Shown here: one piece after another, positions 1 to 8,570 of the stretch
How positions within the stretch are numbered: position 1 is the stretch's first letter
Layout: each line of letters opens with the position of its first letter
Origin: Actinospineispora acaciae DSM 45401
GTDB taxonomy: Bacteria; Actinomycetota; Actinomycetes; Mycobacteriales; Pseudonocardiaceae
Assembly (NCBI RefSeq): GCF_000620785.1
Contig: NZ_JIAI01000006.1
Location: forward strand, 310,001 to 374,000
Reading direction: 5' to 3'
Length of the DNA: 64,000 bases
Made by a program: the position numbers and the translations under genes
The notes under the pieces: model-generated
Seen by the model: only the letters and a program-made list of their open reading frames with translations
What the model was told of the DNA's origin: nothing
Database searches by the model: none

Positions 1-2298
1 GGTTCGTCGGACCTGTTCGGTACCCCGGACGGGCTTGGTTCGTCGAACGGGCTCAGTTCGCCGGGCGGTTTCGGCCCGTCGGACGGCCTGAGTTCGTCGG
101 GAGGCCTGAGTTCGTCGGGAAACTACGGCCCGTCGAACGGCCTGGATTCCGCCAACGGCCTTGGCTCGTCGAACGGCTTCGGCTCCTCCTCGTACGGATC
201 CGCTCCGGCGAACGGCTCCGCCGCCCAGCACGGCGCGGGGGAGCGCTCTGGGCGGTACGACCCGACATCCAGCGGTGGCTGGCCGCCGAGCGACGGCTGG
301 CTCCCCAGCGACCCGTCGGCCCCGGGCAACGGCTCGGCCCCCGGCAACGGCTCGGCCCCGGGCAACGGCTCGGACCTGTGGTTCGGCTCGGAGGCCGGAA
401 CAGGTTCGGCGGCGGCCGGGAACGGTTCGGGTACGAACGGCCACGGCGCCGCGCCGCCCGACCGGCCCCCGGGGCAGGCGCCGCCGGATCCGTGGCGGTC
501 CCCCTTACCGGCGTCGGACCCGCTGTTCGGCACGCAGGCGAACCGCCACGCACGGCGGGCCGCACCCGAAGGCTTCCCCGGCCCACCCCCACCCCGCCAG
601 GCCGGCAACGGCATCTACCGCCAGCCCGACCGTCCGCCACCTCCTCCGCCAAGTCCGCCCGGCCCGCCCCCGGCCACACCCTCGGCCCCGGGCTACCCGA
701 CCGGGTACTCACCGCCGTCCGGCTACTCGCCCCCGGCCTACCCACCGACCCCGCCGCGTCGTCCTGGCCCTCCGCCGCCGGGCGCCCCGAACGCACCCGG
801 CGGTTCCTCGACGTCCGCCTTCCCCGGACATCGGCGGGGCGCGCTGCCCCAGCGGGGCGCCCCACCCGGCCCGGCCGGGCTCGAACCGGGCACCCCTCCG
901 GCATCGGGCACCGGCGCGTACCGACCCGTCGACGTGCCCAGGCAGGGAAGCCAGACCGGCGCGATATGGCAGGTGCCGGAGCGTGACCGGCTTCGCCAGG
1001 CAACCCAGGCGCTCGCTCCACCGGCCGCCCCCGGCCAGCGCACGGGCCGGACGGGTGCCCTCGGCTCGCCCACCAGGCCGGCCGACCCCGTGCCACCGGC
1101 CGTTCCGGGGCAGGCCGCCGGCCCGGACGCGGGTGCCACCCCGGTCGGCTACATCCAACCGACCCGTCGCGCCGCGTCGTCACCGACCGGGACCGGCGGC
1201 GGTAGCCGGACGATCGGCCGCTCCCTCGGATCGCCGGCCGGGTCACCGGCGGACAGCCCGGAGTCCTCGGCTCCGGCCGTGTCCCCGCCGGCCCGCCCGA
1301 CCGAGGAACCGTCGCCCGCGCCGGACACCGAGGAGGGCGGCGCGAAACGGCAGCTGTTCCGCCGGGCCGGCCGGCATCACCACGAGGCGAGCACGAAGGC
1401 CTCGCGCCGACCGCCGACGGCCCTGTCGTCGAAGGGCAAGCGCCTCAAGACGGGGCGCCGACGCCGGCCGACGTTCTGGCGCGAGCTGCCGATGCTCGTC
1501 GTCGTCGCCCTGCTGTTGACCTTTCTGATCCAGACCTTCCTGGGCCGGCCGTACGAGATCCCGTCCGGGTCGATGGAGCAGACCCTGCACGGCTGCACCG
1601 GCTGCACCAACGACCGGGTACTGGTGGACAAGCTGAGCTACCGCTTCGGCGACCCGACCCCCGGCGACGTCATCGTCTTCAAGGCACCCGACAGCTGGGA
1701 GAGCAGCGAGGCATCCCAGACCACTCGCTCCGGCAACCCGCTGATCAGGGGGCTGCAGTCGCTCGGGTCGCTGATCGGCCTGACCCCGCCGGACGAGAAG
1801 GACCTCATCAAGCGGGTCATCGCGACCGGCGGCCAGACGGTGGCGTGCTGCGACGCGCAGAACCGGGTGACCGTGGACGGCAAGGCGCTCAACGAGCCCT
1901 ACGTGTACTACTACCCGCCGGGCGGCCCCCCGGTGCAGACCGAGTTCGGTCCGGTCAAGGTGCCGGAGGGCAAGCTGTGGGTGATGGGTGACAGCCGCAA
2001 CAACTCGGCCGACTCGCGGGTACCCGGCCATGGGCCGGTCCCGGTGGACAACGTGATCGGCAAGGCGCGGTTCGTCATACTGCCGCCGCCCCGGATCAAG
2101 TCGATCGACGACACGAACCCGCAAGAGGTGGCCCTCTCCGCGCCGGCCATGCCCAGCGGCGTGGTGCCGGGTGCTCCGCTCGCGTTCGGCGTGATCGGAG
2201 CCATCCCCCTCGTCGCGTTGCGGCGCCGGTCGCGATCGCGGCGGCGGGGTGATGGCAGTATTCCGGGCCGTGCCCCAGGTTCAGATTCCGTCCGCTAG
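1..2298 (+). CDS. lepB: Signal peptidase I with very long disordered N-terminus (5' partial)
   Basis: Type I signal peptidase, which removes secretory signal peptides at the outer face of the membrane. The conserved part starts near base 1490 with one membrane segment (LPMLVVVALLLTFLIQTFL), then PSGSMEQTL with the nucleophile Ser (codon 1570-1572) and DLIKRVIATGG with the general-base Lys (codon 1810-1812); GDSRNNSADSR is a usual conserved box. A second hydrophobic stretch and an Arg-rich tail close the protein. The frame is open from base 1 without a stop, so the start lies outside the window: roughly 490 residues of Gly/Ser/Asn-rich, then Pro-rich sequence precede the membrane segment, with NGSAPG-type repeats near 320-372. 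An internal GTG at 934 would give a 454-residue form. Family members usually have a far shorter N-terminus. Confidence 0.93.
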   Translation, partial: GSSDLFGTPDGLGSSNGLSSPGGFGPSDGLSSSGGLSSSGNYGPSNGLDSANGLGSSNGFGSSSYGSAPANGSAAQHGAGERSGRYDPTSSGGWPPSDGWLPSDPSAPGNGSAPGNGSAPGNGSDLWFGSEAGTGSAAAGNGSGTNGHGAAPPDRPPGQAPPDPWRSPLPASDPLFGTQANRHARRAAPEGFPGPPPPRQAGNGIYRQPDRPPPPPPSPPGPPPATPSAPGYPTGYSPPSGYSPPAYPPTPPRRPGPPPPGAPNAPGGSSTSAFPGHRRGALPQRGAPPGPAGLEPGTPPASGTGAYRPVDVPRQGSQTGAIWQVPERDRLRQATQALAPPAAPGQRTGRTGALGSPTRPADPVPPAVPGQAAGPDAGATPVGYIQPTRRAASSPTGTGGGSRTIGRSLGSPAGSPADSPESSAPAVSPPARPTEEPSPAPDTEEGGAKRQLFRRAGRHHHEASTKASRRPPTALSSKGKRLKTGRRRRPTFWRELPMLVVVALLLTFLIQTFLGRPYEIPSGSMEQTLHGCTGCTNDRVLVDKLSYRFGDPTPGDVIVFKAPDSWESSEASQTTRSGNPLIRGLQSLGSLIGLTPPDEKDLIKRVIATGGQTVACCDAQNRVTVDGKALNEPYVYYYPPGGPPVQTEFGPVKVPEGKLWVMGDSRNNSADSRVPGHGPVPVDNVIGKARFVILPPPRIKSIDDTNPQEVALSAPAMPSGVVPGAPLAFGVIGAIPLVALRRRSRSRRRGDGSIPGRAPGSDSVR

Positions 2299-3103
2299 GG
2301 CAATGGCGAGAACCATCGCGGCGAGCTCGCGGTCGTGGCCGAGGCCACAGCGCGCGGTCGTGCGCCGCTCCACCGGCATATGGGCGTGGGAGTCCGCGCT
2401 GCGCCGGCACGGGCTCGGTCCGGTCGCCGGCGTCGACGAGGCCGGTCGGGGCGCGTGCGCTGGCCCGTTGGTGGTGGCGGCGTGCGTCCCGCGCCCCGGC
2501 GACGCGAGCAGGTGGGACGGCCTGACCGACTCCAAGCTGCTCACGCCCGGTGCCCGTGAGCGCTTCTACGAGCTGATCGTGCGCAGGGCCGTCGACTACG
2601 CCGTGGTGATCATCCCGCCCGCCGAGGTCGACCACCGGGGGGTGCACGTCGCGAACGTGGCGGGGATGCGGCGGGCCGTCGCGCGGCTCGGCGTGCAGCC
2701 CGGTTACGTGCTCACCGACGGTTTCCGGGTGCCCGGGCTGACCGTGCCGAACCTCGCGGTCCCGAAGGGCGACCAGGCGGCGGCCTGCGTGGCGGCCGCA
2801 TCCGTGCTGGCCAAGGTCACCCGGGACCGGATCATGGTCGAGCTGGACAGGGAGTATCCGTGCTACGGCTTTGCCGAGCACAAGGGCTACTGCACGCCCG
2901 CGCACGACGAGGCGCTCGCGGCGCACGGTCCGAGCCGAGTACATCGTTACTCCTTCGTCAATGTCAGTCGCGCCCGCGGCGTTCGCTCCGGGCCCTCCGT
3001 GGTCCACAATTTGGAGGTGCAGGGTTCGAGCGTGGAGGGCAACGGCACCCTCGGTGCCGAGGACGCGATCGAGGCGTTGACCAGGGCGGGGGTGGATTCA
3101 TGA
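2249..3103 (+). CDS. rnhB: Ribonuclease HII
   Basis: RNase HII nicks the RNA strand of RNA-DNA hybrids and removes single ribonucleotides from DNA. The acidic metal-binding set is visible: Asp and Glu in GVDEAGRGACAGP, Asp in YVLTDGFRVPG and Asp in KVTRDRIM; the family motif GFAEHKGYCTPAH follows. The longest frame starts at ATG 2249, inside lepB; ATG 2303 is an alternative and still leaves the region homologous to mycobacterial RnhB (from about RRSTGIWAWE) intact, so the true start is uncertain. It overlaps lepB at the front and the DUF2469 gene by ATGA at the back, suggesting translational coupling. Confidence 0.95.
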   Translation: MMAVFRAVPQVQIPSARAMARTIAASSRSWPRPQRAVVRRSTGIWAWESALRRHGLGPVAGVDEAGRGACAGPLVVAACVPRPGDASRWDGLTDSKLLTPGARERFYELIVRRAVDYAVVIIPPAEVDHRGVHVANVAGMRRAVARLGVQPGYVLTDGFRVPGLTVPNLAVPKGDQAAACVAAASVLAKVTRDRIMVELDREYPCYGFAEHKGYCTPAHDEALAAHGPSRVHRYSFVNVSRARGVRSGPSVVHNLEVQGSSVEGNGTLGAEDAIEALTRAGVDS

Positions 3104-3420
3104 GTGCCGAGGATCTCGAGAAGTACGAGACCGAGATGGAGCTCTCGCTCTACAAGGAGTACCGCGACATCGTCGGGCAGTTCTCCTATGTGGTGGAGAC
3201 AGAGCGACGCTTCTATCTCGCCAACGCGGTGGATGTCGCCCCCCGCAACTCCGAGGGCGAGATCTACTTCGAGGTTCGGATGTCCGACGCCTGGGTCTGG
3301 GACATGTACCGCCCGGCGCGGTTCGTCAAGAACGTCAGGGTGATCACCTTCAAGGACGTGCACGTCGAGGAGTTGGACAAGCCGGACCTTAGGCTCCCGG
3401 AAGGGGAAGCGTTCGGCTGA
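3100..3420 (+). CDS. DUF2469 family protein
   Basis: A 106-residue acidic soluble protein of the actinobacterial DUF2469 family (mycobacterial Rv2901c type). It begins MSAEDLEKYETEMELSLYKE and ends in LRLPEGEAFG; there is no signal peptide or membrane segment. The ATG overlaps the rnhB stop codon (ATGA), and the order rnhB-DUF2469-yraN-comM-dprA is conserved in actinobacteria. Its biochemical role is unknown; position only suggests a link to nucleic-acid housekeeping. Confidence 0.9.
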   Translation: MSAEDLEKYETEMELSLYKEYRDIVGQFSYVVETERRFYLANAVDVAPRNSEGEIYFEVRMSDAWVWDMYRPARFVKNVRVITFKDVHVEELDKPDLRLPEGEAFG

Positions 3421-3439
3421 CGGCCCGCAGCGGCCCGAG

Positions 3440-3467
3440 TTATCCACAACGACCCCAGTTATCCACA
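3440..3467 (+). promoter_or_regulatory. Two perfect DnaA-box-like 9-mers upstream of yraN
   Basis: TTATCCACA occurs at 3440-3448 and again, same orientation, at 3459-3467, in the 99-base gap between DUF2469 and yraN. Both match the bacterial DnaA-box consensus exactly, and their starts are 19 bp apart. No dnaA, dnaN or oriC-like AT-rich region is near, so they are candidate regulatory or titration sites rather than an origin. Confidence 0.5.
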
Positions 3468-3519
3468 GGCGGGTCGCCGAAGCCCGCGGAGCCCCTCGCC
3501 GTCGAGGCACCGTTGTCGC

Positions 3520-3876
3520 GTGGCGAAAAAAGACGAACTCGGACGGCGCGGCGAAGACCTCGCCGTCGGCTACCTCCAGGACCGCGGTCTGGTGGTGCTG
3601 TCCCGGAACTGGCGGTGCAGGGACGGCGAGATCGACGTGGTGGCGACCGACCGGTGGCGGCTGGTGGTCTGCGAGGTCAAGACCAGGTCGAACTTCGCTT
3701 TCGGCGCGCCCGCCGAGGCGGTGACCTGGCAGAAGGCCGCTCGTATCCGTCGGGTCACCGAGGCCTGGCTGACCGCGCATCAGGTGCGTTGGTGCGAGAT
3801 CCGGTTCGACGTGGTCGCGGTGCTGGCGCCGCCCGGCGGGCCGGTCAGCTTCCAGCACTACGAGGCGGCGTTCTGA
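3520..3876 (+). CDS. YraN/UPF0102 family endonuclease-like protein
   Basis: A 118-residue protein with the compact PD-(D/E)XK-like core typical of the YraN family: LGRRGEDLAVGYLQ, then RNWRCRDGEIDVVA (the acidic GEID motif) and VVCEVKTRSN (the E-x-K motif). The family is predicted to act on DNA, possibly Holliday-type structures; no activity is established here. The start is GTG at 3520, downstream of two DnaA-box-like sites. The stop overlaps the start of the ComM/YifB gene by one base. Confidence 0.92.
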   Translation: MAKKDELGRRGEDLAVGYLQDRGLVVLSRNWRCRDGEIDVVATDRWRLVVCEVKTRSNFAFGAPAEAVTWQKAARIRRVTEAWLTAHQVRWCEIRFDVVAVLAPPGGPVSFQHYEAAF

Positions 3877-5384
3877 TGGTGCTCGCGAAGGCCTGGTCGG
3901 TCGCGCTGTACGGGGTGGACGGCCAGCTGGTGGAGATCGAGGCCGACATCGGTGACGGCCTGCCGGGCGTCCATCTGGTCGGCCTGCCGGACGCGGCGCT
4001 GCACGAGTCGAAGGACAGGGTGCGTTCGGCCGTGGTCAACTCCGGCTGGAGCTGGCCGAACCGCCGGATCACGCTCGCGCTGTCCCCGGCCACGCTGCGC
4101 AAGGCGGGCAGCGGGTTCGACCTGGCGCTGGCGTGTGCCGTGCTGGCCGCGGCCGGCGTCGGGCCGCGCGCCCCGCTCGAACGCACTGTGCTGATCGGTG
4201 AGCTCGCGCTGGACGGCCGTATCCGACCGGTGCGCGGCGTGCTGCCGTGTCTGTTGGCCGCGCAGCGCTCCGGGGCCCGCACGGTCGTGGTGCCGTCGGA
4301 GACGCTGCCGGAGGCGGCGGTGGTGGAGGGCCTCGACATACGCGGCGCCGAGCGGCTGAACGAGGTGTTGGCCTGGCTGCGCGGGGCGGCGACGCTGCCC
4401 GCACCGGGACCCAGCTGGGTCGAGCCGGGAGCGCCGGCGCCGGAGCTGGCCGACGTGGTCGGGCAGGACGACGCCCGGCTCGCGCTCGAGGTCGCGGCGG
4501 CCGGCGGGCACCATCTGCTGCTGGTAGGTCCCCCAGGCACGGGCAAGACGATGCTCGCGCAACGCCTGGTGGGGTTGCTCCCGCTGCTGCGTCCCGACGA
4601 TGCCCTGCAACTCGCCGCGATCCGCTCGGTGGCCGGGCGGTTGCCGATGTCCGGGCCGCTGTCCACGACGCCTCCGTTCGTCGCGCCGCACCACACCAGC
4701 TCGATCGCCGCGCTGGTCGGCGGCGGGTCCGGGACGGCGAGACCGGGGGCGGTGTCGCTGGCGCACCGGGGCATCTTGTTTCTGGACGAAGCTCCTGAGT
4801 TCAGCACCCATCTGCTCGAGTCGTTACGCACTCCGCTCGAGGACGGCGAGGTCCGACTGGCGCGCGCCGACGGCTCGGTCAGTTATCCCGCGCAGTTCCA
4901 GCTGGTCATGGCCGCGAATCCGTGTCCGTGCGCGCCCGCGCACGACCGCAACTGCGTGTGCCCCTCCTCGGTGCGTCGCCGATATCTCGCGCGCCTGTCC
5001 GGTCCGCTGCTGGACCGGGTGGACCTGCGTGCACGGCTGGCCCCGCTGGTGGCGTTGACGCCGGCCGGCCAGCCGACGGAGAGCACCGCGACGGTGCGTG
5101 CCAGGGTGGCGGCCGCCCGCGCCGCTGCGGCCGAGCGGTGGGCACAGCACGGCTGGAGCACCAACGCGGAGGTCCCCGGGCCGACGCTGCGTGATCAGTT
5201 CCCGCTTCCCCGCTCCGTGCTGCTGCCCCTGGACGCCGGGCTGCGGCGCGGCGAGCTCACCGCGCGGGGCGCGGACCGGGCGTTGCGGGTGGCCTGGACG
5301 CTCGCCGACCTTGCCGGCCAGACCCGGCCGGACGCTTCGATGGTCGACAGGGCCATCGCGTTCAAGGAGCAGCGGGCGGCATGA
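3876..5384 (+). CDS. ComM/YifB family Mg-chelatase-like AAA+ ATPase
   Basis: A 502-residue AAA+ ATPase of the ComM/YifB family, relatives of which act as branch-migration helicases in natural transformation. An N-terminal Lon-like substrate domain (LAKAWSVALYGVDGQLVEIE) is followed by Walker A GPPGTGKT (Lys about residue 224), Walker B ILFLDEAPEF (about 300-306) and a Cys-rich loop NPCPCAPAHDRNCVCPSS near residue 350. The C-terminal Mg-chelatase helical domain ends DRAIAFKEQRAA. ATG 3876 overlaps the yraN stop and the gene's own stop overlaps dprA by ATGA. Longer upstream extensions of the frame lie inside yraN and are not supported. Confidence 0.95.
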   Translation: MVLAKAWSVALYGVDGQLVEIEADIGDGLPGVHLVGLPDAALHESKDRVRSAVVNSGWSWPNRRITLALSPATLRKAGSGFDLALACAVLAAAGVGPRAPLERTVLIGELALDGRIRPVRGVLPCLLAAQRSGARTVVVPSETLPEAAVVEGLDIRGAERLNEVLAWLRGAATLPAPGPSWVEPGAPAPELADVVGQDDARLALEVAAAGGHHLLLVGPPGTGKTMLAQRLVGLLPLLRPDDALQLAAIRSVAGRLPMSGPLSTTPPFVAPHHTSSIAALVGGGSGTARPGAVSLAHRGILFLDEAPEFSTHLLESLRTPLEDGEVRLARADGSVSYPAQFQLVMAANPCPCAPAHDRNCVCPSSVRRRYLARLSGPLLDRVDLRARLAPLVALTPAGQPTESTATVRARVAAARAAAAERWAQHGWSTNAEVPGPTLRDQFPLPRSVLLPLDAGLRRGELTARGADRALRVAWTLADLAGQTRPDASMVDRAIAFKEQRAA

Positions 5385-6571
5385 ACGGGTCGCCGGTATG
5401 GGGGTCCGCGAGCGACCGCGCCGACGAGGTCCGGCTGGCCCGGGCCTACCTCTGCACCGTCGCGGAGCCGCCGGCGCCCGCACTCGCCGCGTTCGTGGAC
5501 GAGCACGGCCCGGTGGCCGCCGCCGCTCGGGTCCGCCGGGGCGAGGTGCCCAAGCGGGTGGCCTCCGAGACGGACGCCCGCCGGGGGCGCGACGTCGCCG
5601 AGGCACACCTGAGGACGGCCCGGACGATCGGCGCCCGGCTGCTCACCCCCGAAGACCGGGACTGGCCGGTCGCGCCGTTCGCCTCGTTCGCGATCTGCGA
5701 GCACGAGCACCTGCACGCCCCGCTCGCACTCTGGACGCTCGGGCCGGGCCGGCTGGCCGAGCTCGCCGAGCGGTCGGTAGCGATCGTCGGCTCGCGGGCG
5801 GCGACCGGATACGGCACCTGGGCGGCCAACTGGATGGCGCACGGCGTGGCCGAGCTCGGGTTCACGGTGGTGTCCGGGGCCGCCTACGGGATCGACGGTG
5901 CCGCCCACCGGGGCGCGCTCGCGGCCGAGGGCCCCACGGTCGCGGTGCTCGCCTGCGGTGTCGACCGGATATACCCGGCCGGGCATGAACGGCTGCTCCG
6001 GTATATCGCCAGTACCGGGCTGGTGGTCAGCGAGTATCCGCCCGGCGCGGTACCGGCGCGGCACAGGTTCCTGGTGCGCAACAGGCTCATCGCCGGCCTG
6101 GCGGCGGGCACCGTGGTGGTGGAGGCGGCCTGGCGCAGCGGTGCCCGGCGGACCGCGTCGGACGCATCGTTGCTGGGCCGGCCGGTCATGGCGGTACCCG
6201 GCCCGGTGACATCGGCCCTGTCGGCCGGATGCCACCGCCTGCTCCGTGAGCCGGGGACGGTGGCCGTCACGCGCGCGGAGGAGGTGATCGAGGAGGTGGG
6301 CCGCATCGGGATCGACCTCGCGGTGTCGCCGGCCCCGGCGATCCAGATGCGGGCCACGGACGTGTTGTCCGGCCCGACGTTGCGGGTGCACGAGTCGCTG
6401 GCGGAGCGCGCCCTGGACCTGCGCGAGCTGTCGGTGGACTCCGGGCTCCCGATCGAGCTGGTACGGACGGCGCTGCGCGAGCTGGAGCGGCGCGGCATGG
6501 CCGAGCGTGTCGAGCGTGGATGGTGCCGACGGCGCGGGCTCGTGGCGGGTGGGTGGCGTGGCGATGCTTGA
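5381..6571 (+). CDS. dprA: DNA-processing protein DprA
   Basis: DprA binds incoming single-stranded DNA and loads RecA during natural transformation; many actinomycetes keep it without known competence. The Rossmann-like core begins near residue 133 (SVAIVGSRAATGYGTWAA) and contains the family landmarks VVSGAAYGIDGAAHRGAL, LACGVDRIYP and RHRFLVRNRLIAGLA. A winged-helix-type C-terminal domain follows (LRELSVDSGLPIELVRTALR). It is 396 residues long and coupled to the comM gene by ATGA; together they form a DNA-uptake/processing pair. Confidence 0.95.
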   Translation: MNGSPVWGSASDRADEVRLARAYLCTVAEPPAPALAAFVDEHGPVAAAARVRRGEVPKRVASETDARRGRDVAEAHLRTARTIGARLLTPEDRDWPVAPFASFAICEHEHLHAPLALWTLGPGRLAELAERSVAIVGSRAATGYGTWAANWMAHGVAELGFTVVSGAAYGIDGAAHRGALAAEGPTVAVLACGVDRIYPAGHERLLRYIASTGLVVSEYPPGAVPARHRFLVRNRLIAGLAAGTVVVEAAWRSGARRTASDASLLGRPVMAVPGPVTSALSAGCHRLLREPGTVAVTRAEEVIEEVGRIGIDLAVSPAPAIQMRATDVLSGPTLRVHESLAERALDLRELSVDSGLPIELVRTALRELERRGMAERVERGWCRRRGLVAGGWRGDA

Positions 6572-6603
6572 CCGACGAGGTCGGCGCGCGCACCGTGCCC
6601 GGT

Positions 6604-7689
6604 ATGAGCCACGGCCGCCAAGATCCCCCCGCGCACCCCCGCGACCAGACGGCAGGGGCGGTGGCCGAGGCGGGCGACCCGCTGGCAGAGGCGGTGGCCG
6701 GGGCGGGCGAGCCGGGGGCGGGGGCGGGCGAGGTGGCGCCGGTCGACCCCTCGGTCGACGCCCAGGTCGATGCCTCGGCCGGCGAGATCTCCGCCGACCT
6801 GGTCGAGGCCAGGGCCGCGTTCGAGCGCCACCTCGTGCTCGAACGGGGCTTGTCACCGCACACCGTGCGGGCCTACCTCGGCGACGTGGACGCGCTGTTC
6901 CGGACGGTCGCGGACGGTGGGTTGGCCGGGCTGGACCTTGCCGCGCTGCGGCGCTGGCTGGCCGAGCAGCGCGCGGCGGGGGTCAGCCGGGCCACGCTGA
7001 CCCGGCGAGCGTCGGCTGCCCGGGTGTTCACCGCGTGGGCGGCGCGCACGGGCCGGCTCGAGGTCGACCCGGGGCAGCGGCTGGCGGCGCCGAGGCGGCA
7101 TCGGACGTTGCCGAGCGTGCTGACCGTGGACCAGGCCGGGGCGATGCTCGGGGCCGCGGTGTCCGGTGCGGCGGAGGACGATCCGGTCGCGGTGCGTGAC
7201 CTGCTGCTGTTGGAGCTGCTCTACGCGACCGGGATCCGGGTGTCCGAGCTGTGCGGCCTCGACCTGGCGGACATCGCGCCCGAGCGGCGCACCCTGCGGG
7301 TCGTCGGCAAGGGCGACCGCGAGCGGACGGTCGTCTACGGGGTTCCGGCGGAGCGCGCGCTGCGGCGGTGGCTGGACGGCGCGCGTGCCGAGCTGGTCAG
7401 GCCGGGTTCGCCGCCCGCGTTGCTGCTGGGCGTGCGCGGTGGGCGGCTGGACCCGAGGGTCGCCCGCTCAGTGGTCAACGCCGCGTCCGCGGTGCTGCCC
7501 GGGCGGACCGTGCTCTCGCCGCACGGGCTGCGCCACAGCGCGGCGACGCACCTGCTGGTGGGGGGAGCCGACCTCCGTAGCGTTCAGGAGTTGCTCGGTC
7601 ACGCTACGCTGTCGACCACTCAGCTTTACACCCACGTCAGTGCCGAGCGTCTGAAGGCGATTCATGACCAAGCTCATCCTCGAGCCTGA
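6604..7689 (+). CDS. xerC: Tyrosine recombinase XerC
   Basis: Site-specific tyrosine recombinase of the Xer type, which resolves chromosome dimers at dif. The N-terminal SAM-like domain (FERHLVLERGLSPHTVRAY) is followed by a catalytic domain with the full set: Arg in YATGIRVSEL (about 212), Lys in GKGDRE, HGLRHSAATH, LLGHATLS and Tyr in TQLYTHV (about 342). ATG 6604 was chosen; a longer frame exists but adds Arg-rich filler. About 60 Ala/Gly/Glu-rich residues precede the core. Its 3' end overlaps whiG by 26 bases. The chromosomal context argues that this is the housekeeping recombinase, not a mobile-element integrase. Confidence 0.93.
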   Translation: MSHGRQDPPAHPRDQTAGAVAEAGDPLAEAVAGAGEPGAGAGEVAPVDPSVDAQVDASAGEISADLVEARAAFERHLVLERGLSPHTVRAYLGDVDALFRTVADGGLAGLDLAALRRWLAEQRAAGVSRATLTRRASAARVFTAWAARTGRLEVDPGQRLAAPRRHRTLPSVLTVDQAGAMLGAAVSGAAEDDPVAVRDLLLLELLYATGIRVSELCGLDLADIAPERRTLRVVGKGDRERTVVYGVPAERALRRWLDGARAELVRPGSPPALLLGVRGGRLDPRVARSVVNAASAVLPGRTVLSPHGLRHSAATHLLVGGADLRSVQELLGHATLSTTQLYTHVSAERLKAIHDQAHPRA

Positions 7690-8506
7690 ACGGCCGTTGG
7701 ATGGGAACTGTGCGCCGCCCGAGGGCGCGGACGGACGGGGCGCCGAGCCGCTGGCGCTGTGGGGCGAGTACTTCGACTGCGGCGCGCGGCAGCACCGGGA
7801 CCGCCTGGTGTTGCACTACGCGTCGCTGGTGCGGCGGGTCGCCGGCCGGCTCGGTACCCGGCTGCCCGCGCACGTGGAGCTGGCCGACCTGACCCAGGCC
7901 GGCGTGTTCGGGCTGATGGACGCGATCGAGCGGTTCGAGCCGGAGCTGGGCGTCCGGTTCGAGGCGTACGCCGCGCAGCGGATCAGGGGCGCGATCCTGG
8001 ACGAGCTGCGCGCCCAGGACTGGGTGCCGAGGGTGGTTCGTAACCGGGCACGCGAGCTGGCCAAGGCACGGGAGGCCGTGGAGGCCAGGTTGCACCGCCC
8101 GGCCACGGCGGGAGAGCTCGCCGAGGAGCTGGGCATCGACCAGGCCGACGTGCGGGGGATCCTCGGCGGGCTGCGGCTGATCAGCGCCGAGGCGTTGGAC
8201 GAGCGGTCCAGCTCCCGGGGTGCCACGGTGACCATCGCGGAGACGCTCGCCGAGGAGGGCTCGGACCCGATCGCGTTGTTCGAGGCCAGGGAGACCAGCA
8301 GGCTGCTCTGGCTGAGCCTGGCCAGGCTCGGCGAGCGGGACCGCCGGGTGCTGCGGATGTACTACCTGGAGGACCGCACGCTGGCCGAGATCGGGGCGCT
8401 GCTGGGCGTCACGGAGTCGCGGGCGTGCCAGCTGCGCGGCCGCGCGGTGAGCCGGCTGCGGGAGGAGTTCGCCACCGTGGCGGGGACGGCGGCCGGCGCG
8501 GGCTGA
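7664..8506 (+). CDS. whiG: Sigma-28 family RNA polymerase sigma factor (WhiG type)
   Basis: A FliA/WhiG-class sigma factor. In sporulating actinomycetes WhiG commits aerial hyphae to sporulation; elsewhere the family drives motility genes. Region 2 is clear (LVLHYASLVRRVAGRLGTRL, DLTQAGVFGLMDAIERFEP, FEAYAAQRIRGAILDELRAQDW), then region 3 (ATAGELAEELGID) and the region 4 helix-turn-helix (EDRTLAEIGALLGVTESRACQ). It is 280 residues long. It overlaps xerC by 26 bases and sits just upstream of the rpsB locus, as in other whiG-bearing actinomycetes. No flagellar genes are in the window, so the developmental role is the more likely one. Confidence 0.92.
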   Translation: MTKLILEPERPLDGNCAPPEGADGRGAEPLALWGEYFDCGARQHRDRLVLHYASLVRRVAGRLGTRLPAHVELADLTQAGVFGLMDAIERFEPELGVRFEAYAAQRIRGAILDELRAQDWVPRVVRNRARELAKAREAVEARLHRPATAGELAEELGIDQADVRGILGGLRLISAEALDERSSSRGATVTIAETLAEEGSDPIALFEARETSRLLWLSLARLGERDRRVLRMYYLEDRTLAEIGALLGVTESRACQLRGRAVSRLREEFATVAGTAAGAG

Positions 8507-8570
8507 GGCCGGCGCTCGAACGGCGGCGGCCGGTGCCCACGGCACCGTTGCGGCGGCCAGGTTTACAGCG

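Noticed and set aside
53..1246. Long minus-strand frame opposite the lepB extension
   Set aside because: Arg/Pro/Gly-rich composition and no recognisable domain; it mirrors the GC-rich plus-strand lepB frame, which is continuous with the catalytic domain.
3440..3467. Replication origin
   Set aside because: Only two DnaA boxes in 99 bases, no AT-rich unwinding region and no dnaA/dnaN/gyrB genes nearby.
6604..7689. Integrase of a mobile element
   Set aside because: Although a tyrosine recombinase, it lies in the conserved dprA-whiG-rpsB neighbourhood typical of chromosomal XerC, without attachment repeats.
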